A stretch of 64,000 nucleotides of DNA from Podospora pseudocomata (taxonomy: Eukaryota; Ascomycota; Sordariomycetes; Sordariales; Podosporaceae): NCBI RefSeq assembly GCF_035222375.1, contig NC_085887.1, forward strand, positions 1,339,501 to 1,403,500, in the 5' to 3' direction. Position numbers and translations under genes: made by a program. The notes beneath the pieces are model-generated. The model was not told where the DNA came from. It ran no database searches and was given only the letters and a program-made list of their open reading frames with translations. Positions 23,312 through 33,935 of the stretch are shown piece after piece. How positions within the stretch are numbered: position 1 is the stretch's first letter; every line of letters starts with the position of its first letter.

Positions 23312-25330
23312 CTAAAGGGTCGATTTTGTTGTGGGGACAGCCCCCTCGATTACTGCCGTGTCTTTTTCGCTCTTGGGTTCGTCAGGCTTCTGCTGCGAGA
23401 TGCTATTCCGTCCTGAGGAAGATGACTTGCTGTGGCGCTTGAGAGCGTCGGTTCCCTTCTCTGTTGCTGTGGCAGATAGGACGGGTCCCTCGTTGGCTCC
23501 TTGTGCTGGCGGACCTGCTGCCTGGCCTGGACCTCCTGGACCTCCGGGGCCCTGCTTCTTCTTGATGCTGACCCACTCCATGCCAAATGCCATAAGCAAG
23601 GCGACCAGCACCACTCCGAGTGCTGCCAGGAATATGTGTCTGCATGCGAATTCGTAGGCATCTACTACTTGAGACCTGTACTCGGGCCCTACTCTGTCAA
23701 TGAGATGTGTGGCGCCTTCGGTCACAATGATCCTGGATCCGCCAATGCCAGGGATATCCTGCAACTGGGACACGAGAATGTTGCTGAGAATTGTTTGCCC
23801 GACCGAGGTGAAGACGGCACCACCCAACTGCTGTACGAAAAAGTTGATAGCAATTCCCGCCGGCATATCTTGCTTGGAGAGCACCGCCTGGACAGCAAGA
23901 CCGCTAGTCTGCATGCCGAAGCCCACGCCAAAACCAGCCAGGAACTGGTAGGCGATCCAGTGAGATGAAGGACTGTCCTCTGTGAGGGTGCTGAGAAGGC
24001 CCTCACCGATCGACATCAAAATGGGCGCCACGATCATGGACGGCACATAGTAGCCAATTGCCTGGGTGGCAAACCCGGAGCCTATGCTGGAGAAGACCAA
24101 GCTGAGCACCAGTGGCACAGTGTAGATTCCCGACTTTATCGGATCGACTTGCTTGACCGTTTGGACTAGTATCATGTCAGCACAACTCCCAAAGCTGGAC
24201 CGAATGACAACCTACACCAGATTGGCACATAGTACACCAGCATTAGCATGGATCCTGATAGGAAGAATGTGTAGAGGGTGCCAAAGAACACACTCCTCTG
24301 CGTAATTACCCTCGGTGGAATGGTTGCGGTCTCGGGCAGCTTGATTTGGACCGTGGTGTAGGCGATAGTGCAGAGTCCAAAGAAGACAAACAGTACAATG
24401 ATGCGCCAGTCGTTCCAGTCATAGGTCGACCCACCCCATTGCAAGGCAATGAAGAGACAGACTATGCCCGGGAAGAGAAACAGTATACCAATGGGGTCCA
24501 GGCGTTTGACATGTTGGCTGAAAGGGGCCGGCGGATGATCCTCCGTTTTGGGAGTCCACCACCACCAGAGAAAAACCGAGGCGACGGCACCAATTGGGAG
24601 GTTGATGTAGAAACACCACCTCCAGGTAGCTCCTCCGGTAAAACCACCGCCGACAAGAGGACCCATCACAGACGCCAACCCAAAGACCATACCAAAGAGG
24701 CCTTGGAACTGGGGCCTTTTATGCAGTGGAACCATATCGATCAGAACCAGAAGTGTGCCGGAAAAGATGCCGGCTCCGCCCAAGCCGGCAATGGCTCGAC
24801 CCAGGATGAAGACAATCGAGTTTGTAGCGGATCCGCAGATAGCCGAGCCGATCTCAAAAACCAGAATGCTTGTGAAGAAAGTCCTAAAGTCCTCACTGAG
24901 GTCAGTAACGTGTCCACTCGCACACGAGTTTCACAATGACGTACCACTTCTTGTCGTAGAACTTATAAATGCGGCCGAAAACCAATTGGGCACAGGCCGT
25001 CGTCAGCATGTATGAGGAGCCATACCAACCAATATCGCCCAGAGAATTAAACTCGTCCGTAATTCTCGGGACAGCCGTGGCGATGATGGTGCGATCCAGG
25101 GCCACCAAGAAGAGGGCGAGAAAGTTACACAGGATCGTGACCCAGAATTTGACACTTTTAGGCTTGTAGAGGTCCTCATCCCCCCCGACAGCCGCTCCCG
25201 GAGGACCTGAAGCCGGGGCAATCTTCTCGACGTCGCTCATCTGAGGAGTCGAGGTGTCGGTCTGGGTGACCTGTCCCGACTGCCCGCTCCCGCTGCCGAG
25301 CGAAGTCAGAGATCGCTTTTCGGTAGCCAT
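23312..25330 (-). CDS. MFS multidrug/toxin efflux transporter, DHA2 (14-TM) family
   Basis: Exons are 25330-24945, 24883-24216 and 24165-23312, giving 635 aa. Introns (24944-24884 and 24215-24166) have GTACGT and GTAGGT donors. Splicing the second restores [19 protein letters not shown], the expected DHA2 loop. The N-terminal tail of about 70 residues is Ser/Gly/Asp-rich. [13 protein letters not shown] is the DHA2 signature in TM1, and a run of hydrophobic segments compatible with 14 TMs follows. The tail of about 80 residues is Gly/Pro/Ala-rich, then Ser/Lys-rich. Members act as proton-coupled drug or secondary-metabolite exporters in the plasma or vesicle membrane; the substrate here is unknown. 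A Zn2Cys6 regulator is divergently transcribed from the other side of its promoter. Confidence 0.92.
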
Positions 25331-27608
25331 GGTGGGCAGATATCCGAGACGATCGGAGACGGCAGAAGTTGCGTAAGGCCGCTGAGATAAAGGGCGAAGA
25401 AAGCGTGTGAGAGGTGAGGCGTGACCAGCCGAACCGTTTGAACAAACTTGGACCCACGAGGAAATGAGGTTTGAGGGAGCGTATGTAAATAGGGGCGCGG
25501 CAAGGGAGCGATATTCGAAGGGAGTGACCTTGTGCAAACTTTAAAATAAAATACCTGACCTGGGTAGGTAGGTATTGCTGCTGCAAGACTCAGACTCAGA
25601 TTCTGGCGGGTGGGCGAGACAGGAATGCGTCTCGGGCCTATTGCTGCGCGCGGCCAGAGACAAGATGTCGTCAGGTAGGAAGAGAGCGAGCGAGCAGCCT
25701 TGATTGGGGTATATGCCCCCGGGACGGAAGATGAGCGAGGTGACGGCCACGAGCAACATCGACAAGCCACAGCCTGGAACTGGAACTACAGCGCAACCGA
25801 TACCGCAGGACTCTTGTGTTATATAGAAGCTGCGACATGGCCGGTGCCTGCCTCTTGCGAGAAGATCAGAGCAGCCATTGTCCGCCCGAAGCCAGAACTC
25901 CGCCAGTTAGGTTGGGTAAACAAGAACTTAGGTTGGAACTAAGTATAAGCAATCTATCCGGGCCGTGTCAAATGTAGGTGCAGCGGACATGAAGCACCGG
26001 TCGTTGCAGCACTCTGTTTCGTTTAGGCCTCTTGTCTCGCGCATATTGGGCGATTGGATATTGTGATGCGAGGCCGTCGTTATTTGGACCTGGAGTTTCC
26101 CCAGACGGGTCCGGTGGTCGTGTAAGCGATCTATCTACCTGGTACAATATACCCCGGCTTCGCAACAGCGCTCCTAGTGCTAACGGTTCTTTTTAGTGTG
26201 GAGGCCACTTCCTTGGGCATTGACCAATCGCGACTAGCGCCGGCATCTCGCTGAGCTAGTCCTTGTTGGTGGAGAGCGCCCAGACCGGGCATGAGCCACG
26301 TCCCTTCGGTCCCGAGACATGTTCCTTTCTTTGTTGAGACCTCACTGACAGCTGTTTCCCAGCGATTCACAGCTGACATGCGCCGGCCGCGTATAAATCC
26401 CGAATCTCCAAGAGCCCCCCTCTCTCTGCCGCTGCTCCTTCCCACGATTGGGACGATGTGTGCTGCCTTGTGCAACTCGAACGCGCCAGTGGCATCCCAA
26501 TCAGGGTGAGGGGGATGACATGTGTGTGTGAAGACACCCACATCCACTCCTTGACTCCTTCCTAAGCGGAGGTGGCCATGGAGGCATTGGCGGTATGGTT
26601 AGCAGGAAGGAGCTCTTCTTCATCTGGCAGCAGCAGCAGCAGCAGCCTGCCTGCCTGCCTGCCTGCCTCGTCCCTTCCGGGTTCCTTTCTTACCTTAACC
26701 AGATCCAGATCCAGGACAGCAGGGGCAACTGCTCGGCAGCAGCTTACCCTGCGTCAGTTCTTCATCGAATTGTATCTCCCCGTTTCTTCTTCAGGTTCCA
26801 TCTTCACCTCCGTCGTCGCCGCCGCCCCCTTTTCTGAATTTGCTCCCCCCCCCAGTGCCCTCTGTTCGTTCCACCGTGGTGGTATTGCTTGTTATTTGCT
26901 GCTGCTACATACATACCCACATTACATACATTGGATATTCCATTACCATTGTTCTCCTGTACACGGGGGTCTGAGACCCGCAGGGCATCATCCATCAAAT
27001 CCCCTTCATCGCAGCTTCCTCGAGCTGGGTGCCTTCCCAAGAGGACGGACGGCGCAGCCACTCTGGAATGGTCCGACCTGCCTATTGACAGCTGCCAATC
27101 TCGCATTTTGCTGTCGCCCGGTGTTGCCTTGTTGCGTATCGTCCATTTCGCCAGTCGTCAACCACCAGTCATCGGCCATCGGTAGTCGGTCGTCGCACCT
27201 CACTTTGCCCGCGCATCGGCAGTCAAGACACCCCCCCTGGCAGGATAGGCAGCAGAGGGAGGTATTGTTCGGCCCATCCTCACCGACTGCGCCGACTCGT
27301 GCAGCGATCGCCCGTCTTTGACATATACCATCACACATACCTGACCTCTCTGCCTTGCCTTGCCGACAGAGACCAAACATCCAGCCGGTCGGATACCTTG
27401 CGGCTCTGCCCATCGCTCCGACGGTATTGGCCAGATCTTGCTGGCTGAACCTGGCCGAGCATTGGGGGGAGGGACCAGAGCGAAGCGCGGCAGACCTGCA
27501 TCGCTTCCTACATTCCAGTTCGTCGCTTCGGGCCCGAGCGGTTCACCCGCGCTTCCGGTATCGTTCGAGAAACGACCGTCTACCAGGTCGGCCCATATTA
27601 CCCACACC
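25331..27608. promoter_or_regulatory. Divergent upstream region of MFS exporter and Zn2Cys6 regulator
   Basis: 2.28 kb between the start codons. It holds a (CAG)n run followed by (TGCC)n units at about 26627-26668, and several overlapping low-complexity ORFs (e.g. 26572-27321) that I do not accept as genes. It must contain both promoters, and the right half looks like a long leader of the regulator. Confidence 0.5.
26627..26668. repeat. Compound CAG / TGCC microsatellite
   Basis: About six CAG units followed directly by four to five TGCC units, in the probable 5' leader of the Zn2Cys6 regulator. Confidence 0.85.
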
Positions 27609-30349
27609 ATGGCCACAGAACAGCATCTGGAGCAGCCGCCGTCGCCCTCGCGGCTCCCCATCACTGGTTCCGAGCCGTCGGTGATGAAGTTGACGCGCGG
27701 TCACTCATGCGTGCTGTGTCAACAACGCAAGGTTCGATGTGACAAGCAAAAGCCTTGCGCCAACTGCCTCAAGGCCCAGGTCGAGTGTCGCGTCGTGCCC
27801 CCACAGCCACCAAGACGCAGGAAGAAGAAGCCGCATGAGAGGGACCTCATCGAGAGACTTCGGAAATACGAGCACTTGATGTCCCAGCACGGCCTCTCCT
27901 TTGAACCCATCGCCCAGGAACTCAGGCCCTCGGACAATGGAGACGACGTTGCCGATCTGGAGCAGGATCTGAGCGGGCTCAAGACCTCGCCCTCAAGCAC
28001 CGCCGACCATGTCTCGCCAGATCAGGCCAATGACAAGTCAGTCTGCCCCCTAGCGAGGCAAGAAACACCGGGTCTTACTGCGAGCTGACACTGCAGTGAC
28101 CTTAGATCGAAATGGTATCCCAATAACAGCTACTACAAAGACGTAGGTTGCGGTCTTTTTCATATCTCTTGTCACAGATGAGCCCCCACACTTTCATTCC
28201 TACCAAAACGCCGTGCCAGCCGCCCACATGCCTGGCTTGCCACCACCAGACGGTTTAGTTTGATCTGATATATCAGATTGCTCCGGAGTGCCTGACATGT
28301 CACTAGCAATATCGCAACGCCGACGATGACTCCTCGGACGAGGACTACGAGGGCCCAACGCTTCACCATGCCTACGATGCCATGTTCGACAACAACGATG
28401 GCTTCCCCTTCGTCGTGGGCGGCGCAACGCAAAGCGTGACTAGCCACCACCCACCAGCCATCCAAATGTTTCAGCTCTGGCAAATCTACATCAGCAATGT
28501 CAACCCTCTGCTCAAGATCAACCACACACCGACACTCCAAGCCCAGATCATCAGTGCCAGCACGGCCATCAACAAGATATCGAGGCCCCTGGAGGCCTTG
28601 ATGTTCGCCATCTACTTTGCCGCCATCACATCCATGAATGACGACGAGGTTCAAAGTACCTTTGGCGAAGACAAGGCAGTCTTGTTGGGAAAGTACCACC
28701 ATGCCACCCAGCAGGCACTTGTCAATGCTGGCTTCATGCGCTCGACCGACCTGGCCGTGCTCCAAGCCTTGTTCCTTTACCTGGTGCGTTTCTGACCCTA
28801 TCCCAGTTAGTCTCGCTGATCTCGCTGTACTGACATCACCCAGCTCTGTGTTAGACAATATGTAGACCCACGATCCCTGTTTTGCCTGATCGGTATGGCG
28901 GTCAGAATAGCAACGAGGCTGGGAATTCACCGCGACGGAGCTCAGTTTGGCTTGACACCGTTTGAAACGGAACAGCGGAGACGCCTGTGGTGGCAGCTCG
29001 TCATATTCGACAAGCGAGTGGCGGAAATTACTGGTTCATCCATCACCGCATTGTCGACATGTGCAAGCGACTGCAATTTTCCCTCCAACGTCAACGATAC
29101 AGACCTGAGCGTCCACGCCAAGGACCATCTGCCCCCGCACCATGGGCCGACGGAGATGGTATTTTGCCTCACCCGCATCGAGCTTACTGTAGCATCCAGC
29201 CAGACCGGCAACATGCGTCCTGGGCCCTCCACTCCCGGAGGCAGACCCGGGGTCAACAACAAGGCGCAGAAGGTGCAATATAGCCCTTCTCCATCCTCCC
29301 CGGACCTTGTCACCCATGTGGCCAACCAGACGCTGCCTCACGACCTGGCCAGTTTTCACCTGTATATTGAGAACAGGTATCTGAAGCATTGCGACCAACG
29401 CATCCCTCTTCACTCGTTCACATTGCTCATGACGCGCCAGGCGCTTTCCAAGCTCCGCGTCATCGACTTTTTGACTCGTAGTTCGGGGATCGAGAGTGTC
29501 AACCCAGCCGAGCGAGAGGAGCTTTTCATAGAAGCCATCAGGACGGTTGAGTTAGACAACATGATCCAGAGGGCTCCAGAATTGCAAGGGTTCCGGTGGT
29601 ATACATACCAGCATTTCCCATTTCCCGCCTACATCTTTCTCATATCGGAGCTTAGAGTGCGAACGACGGGTAGCTTGTGCGAGCGGGCGTGGGACGCTAT
29701 GATCGAAAATCACGACCGCCGGGGGTTACTTAGGAGGAATCTCCGGTCACCGTTACACATTGCGTTTGGACACTTCTTTGTGAAGGCGTGGGATGCGAGA
29801 GAGCAGGCCGAATTGCAGCTGGGGAGAGTGTTGCCAACGCCCCAGATTGTGACGCTGCTGAGGAACACGGTCTCCAAGATGAAGAGGCCGACGGGGCCGC
29901 CGTTGGATGGAGGTGACCATCAGGCTAGTGTTCCCGGGCCGCCTGTCGCTCTGCCGCCGCCAATCGTCGGTGGGAATGACCCGCCACCGGGACTGTATCC
30001 AGGAAAGGGGATGCCGTTGACCCCCGAAACAACGGGGCCGGTGCCCGGAGCGGGGCCGCAGGTAGGACCGCCGGGAGGACCAGGACCAGGGATGATGGCA
30101 ATGGGTGATGCGCCCGTCATGTTTAATGGATATGAAGGCCTGAACCCCTTGTTCAACAGTGCCAGTGGACCTGGACCGGGAGGTGGACAAGTTGGCGGAC
30201 CTGGGGGAGGAGGAGGGCCAGGTGGGATGGAAGAAATGGACTTTGGGCAGATGGACTGGAACTACCTGGTGCAGTACAGTTCTTTTGGGGCGTTCAACCC
30301 TGCTTATTACCACCAGGGCGGCGCGGGTCCTGCGGGGAGTCACCCATGA
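27609..30349 (+). CDS. Zn2Cys6 transcription factor with fungal-specific regulatory domain
   Basis: Exons are 27609-28036, 28106-28142 (37 nt), 28307-28783 and 28844-30349, giving 815 aa. Donors are GTCAGT, GTAGGT and GTGCGT. The binuclear zinc cluster is exact: C34-x2-C37-x6-C44-x5-C50-x2-C53-x6-C60, followed by a basic linker (PRRRKKK) and a short leucine-rich helix likely to dimerise. Exons 3-4 carry the middle homology region (PF04082 type), including RLGIHRDG and FETEQRRRLWWQL. The C-terminal 150 residues are Pro/Gly-rich, then MDWNYLVQYSSFGAFNPAYY, a possible activation segment. Such proteins bind CGG-containing DNA and often control nearby genes. The divergent DHA2 exporter is the obvious candidate target, but this is untested. 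Exon 2 is so small that automated models may skip it. Confidence 0.87.
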
Positions 30350-33300
30350 AAAACAGGGAACAGGAGGGCGGCTACCTGCGTCTACGGGCAGCGCCAGAAT
30401 CCCGGGTGGCGTTTAGGTTTGGGGACTTGAGTGCCGCGCAGTGGTGGATGCGAGACCTGCAGATGCGGGCGAACTACCTAGGTGGACGGGCGTCGGGAGG
30501 ATGACGACTTGGGAGTCATGCGAGGATGTATGACTCGGTCAAGTTCGGTTCGGGTTCGGGTGACTGAGGTGACTGTTGGTGTTTTTTTCCTGATCGGGAT
30601 GGAAGAGGTAAGATGGGAGGAGAGAAAGGAAGCACACCACTCACTTTTTTTATTTGATGTTGGTTTTTTTGTCCATGATATTCATATGGCGGGATGGAGA
30701 GATGTTGATGATGTTTTGGAACTGTTTGGTGGTTTCAAGGTTTGAAAGAGATAAAGCGCGTGTGTGTGGTGGTGGTTCTCTTTTATTCTTCTTGATGATA
30801 TATTGTTTTTTTTTGTTCCTGTTGGGTGCGAAGGTTGTCTATACCATGAAGCAAGAAGTTTCTCATATTAAGGTTAGGTTTCTTTTTTTCTTGTTATATA
30901 TGAATATAAAATGGAATAAAGGTTACATACCGCTCTTTACACACACAATTAAGAAGTTGGAGAGGGGAGAGAGGGAGGGAGGAATTTTTGAGCACATGAT
31001 GAAGGAAGGATGAATAGGATTTATGTTTGGGTCTGGCACGGGGGCATGCAATGCATGAGATTTCGGGTATATTACTAGCTTTTGAATCCCGGTGGTGGTG
31101 GGCTGGATTTGACAAGACCTAGTACTGAGAGCAGGCTGGTAAGGGTTCAGATATTGAATTCATGCGTAGAAGTTATAGTGGCTTGCGGCGGCGGTACGGT
31201 GCGGGACGGGCGTTGGGGAAAAGACGACTGATTGTCCGGAGGCGCGGTTTCACATGTAGGGTTCTTCTTTCGCTTTTTCATAGGTAGGGCGGGAGTCAGG
31301 TTGGGAGGGGGAGGAAGGTGGGCAGGAAGCGTTGTTCGGTTTTGGAATGGTACCCGATTTCCTGGAGGTGGCGAGAGAGGGTATGAGCATGTTTGGTAGA
31401 GGTGCTTGTGGGGAGTATGTAGGGAGTATTCTTTTTTTGGGGGGAGGGGGGGGGGAGGAACTGTGGAGATAGGCTGTGAGAGTGGTTGGCATGAGGTGAG
31501 GTAAGCATGTAAGTGTGAGGTGAGATAATACCCCGGGAGTTGTGACTGAGTGGGTGGTTGGTTGTTTTAGGCTGATAAGTGATATAGCCAAGCTAACAGT
31601 TTCTACCCATCTATGTATGAGCAAATTCAACGAGTTGTGGGTTCTGTACTGCGACACGGAAGCCGGACATTGAGGTCGGGCGACGTAAGGGATGCTCTCG
31701 ACTCATCGTCTGCAGTTGGAATTGCTCGATAATAGGGTAGCTCGGTTCGGGGTTATCATACCTACCCGACGTGAGAGTAGAATAGGTAGGTGGGCAATCA
31801 ATCTATGGCGATGTAATAAGAGGGCAATATCTGAACTGTAATAATAAGCTGAGCTGTATATGCAACATGCTCGACTCTGTGTGAGCCGTGACAAGGTATA
31901 ACTGCCCGGAGGTAAACTCGAACTCCGGGCATCAGTTCATTGTCCGGTGCGCGGCAGAGGGGTCAAGTCATTCATGGCCGTCCGGGACCGAGAATCTTGG
32001 ACTCGGGGATTTTCTTTTCAAGCCGTAGTCTGCTGATGTTGTTCGGATCTGGAAACTTGATGTTTGGTGTTTGGGATGCATGTAGATGGTTTGCCCCCCC
32101 CAAAGCAGCGTTTTGGCAGAGAGAGGCACACACACACATCTTCAAAGTATCTGTCTCTCTTTCCCACAGCCCTTCACTGTTCGACTTCCGCCTCTCTCAC
32201 TCCGTGTCCATCAAGGTCCCCGTCCACGATCCCCATTAAAGTGGCAAAAAAACGTGGACAGCAAGGATTCACAACAAAAAAAGGCAGGTGTGGCTCACAG
32301 CCAAGCAAAAAAAAAAAATTCAATTGTGAGTGCACAACGCTGTAAATTCATCCTGTGTCCTGTGCTCGTGGGTGGGCGCTGTGCTGGCGGTTTTGCACTT
32401 TTCCCCCATTCTCTCCTGATCCAATAATGCAAACCTTTTTTCTCCCTTTTCCCATAAAATCCCTACCTCACTTTTCACCCAACTTCATGCTTCTTGGCAG
32501 AGAGTCCACACAACGGACACAATTTGTGCAGCTGTCATCCATCTTCAACTTAGGATTTATCATCTTCGACTTGATTTACCATCTTCGACTTGATTTACCA
32601 TCTTCGACTTGATTTACCATCTTCGACTTACAACTATAACCTCTTTTCAGTGATCCTTCTCCCAAAACACCAGCCATCCAGCTTGGGTATCAAACACACC
32701 CCGAATAACGGAGGATAAGAAGACATGATAGTCTACCCCTCTCCTTTTCACTCTCTCTCTTCAACAACACACCCACTCAACCTTCATAACACCCATACAT
32801 TTAACATCCTCACCAAATTCGACATTCAAAACTCAACACACATGAAACTCTTACAAGCACCAATCTTCATATCATCATTTCAAGATGTAAAAAAACAAAG
32901 AAAGAACGGACCCAAATTCTCGTCTCAATTTTATCTTTCCCATTCTTTTTTCCGACCCAAAAAAAACCCTACATTTTCGGCTTCCTTGGATCGGAAGAAA
33001 AAAGAACAGAAAGAAAGAAGTAAACAATCCAGTCCTATCGAGACCGGACCCAACTATATCGCTTTCAAGGGAACAACAAGAAACGAAAAAAAAAAAAAAA
33101 AACCGTTGTGGTTTAGTAACCGCCAAAAAGAAAAAGCAGCAGCAAATCCCAAACCCAGCCCAAGATCCTCTTCCCCCTTCCCCCCCTTTCCGAGCCCTTA
33201 TTTCCTTCCCATCCCTCCCTGAAAAGGTTTTACGCCCCAAGAAAAAAAAACAACCAAAAAAAAAAAGAGATCCCGAAAGTTCAGAAAGGTAAGAATGATT

Positions 33301-33935
33301 GATCGTGGTCAAAGGCCAGTTAAAACCAAGCCCACACCCTCTTCGTTTCCCACCTCCGTTTCCTTTCCTTTGCCTTTTTTTCACCCTCTCCCAGCCATTA
33401 GTCACAAACACATATTCAACCACCCCCGAGCAATCCATCCCATCTTTCAATTCATCCACCCCCCGTTTTGAGGGACCAGAAAAAAAAAGACGGTGACCAT
33501 CACCACCACATATTGAAAGAAACAACCAAAACCAAGGATATAATGACCGAAACCAAGAAAAAACACAAGACCCGGGCCCGCTGCCAAACTCCAAGCCTGA
33601 TTTCATATCATTAAGTTGATAAAAGTCGTCGAACCGCCTTTTTTGCGTTCGACCTAACAATAGCAGAAAAAAAAAAGGAAAGACAAAGCAACCATGCAAC
33701 TGACTTGCGCAGAGGAAGCCAATGCCGGATGTCGGTTTCCTCTCCCCCTTACGCCTAGCCTCTTTCTTCCTTTGATAAACGCTAACTGAAACCCAGCAGC
33801 TTTCTCCCAAAACACAATACAACATTTCGACATCTCTATATACTATTACATGGGCATATTGTTCTATGCCGCCACCCCCTTCGGTTTTGCCAGTGTCGTT
33901 ATTGCCTTTCGTCACACACCAAGTGGTGGACTACA
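30350..33935. other. 3.6 kb convergent intergenic region
   Basis: This lies between the stop codons of the Zn2Cys6 regulator and the Set3-like gene. It is dominated by A/T homopolymers and purine or pyrimidine tracts. It includes a 19-bp minisatellite (32540-32632) and A-tracts near 33090-33105 and 33240-33266. A 346-codon minus frame at 32875-33915 is low-complexity and probably lies in the Set3 3' UTR. No gene supported. Confidence 0.5.
32540..32632. repeat. 19-bp tandem minisatellite
   Basis: Unit catcttcgacttgatttac. Three perfect copies (32561-32579, 32580-32598, 32599-32617) are flanked by a diverged copy upstream (from 32540, with a 2-nt insertion) and a truncated copy downstream (to about 32632). 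It is non-coding as far as I can see. Confidence 0.95.

Noticed and set aside
26572-27321. 249-codon frame beginning with a Ser/Leu repeat, upstream of the Zn2Cys6 gene
   Set aside because: The repeat is translated CAG/TGCC microsatellite. The rest resembles no family and overlaps equally long frames; it is more likely leader sequence.
23312-30349. Secondary-metabolite biosynthetic cluster around the exporter and regulator
   Set aside because: No synthase, cyclase, P450, methyltransferase or oxidoreductase is present in the window near them; PEX12 and SET3-like neighbours are housekeeping genes.
31885-31945. Possible tRNA-like hairpin around CCCGGAGGTAAACTCGAACTCCGGG
   Set aside because: The inverted repeat is real, but the loop is too long for a T-arm. 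No acceptor, D-arm or anticodon stem can be drawn around it.
32540-32632. CRISPR-like array
   Set aside because: The 19-bp units are directly adjacent with no spacers, and the sequence is from a eukaryotic nuclear genome.
32875-33915. 346-codon frame on the minus strand with hydrophobic runs
   Set aside because: Its Phe/Leu/Lys-rich runs come from A/T homopolymers, it overlaps a plus-strand frame of equal plausibility, and it directly follows the SET3-like stop, so it is best explained as 3' UTR.
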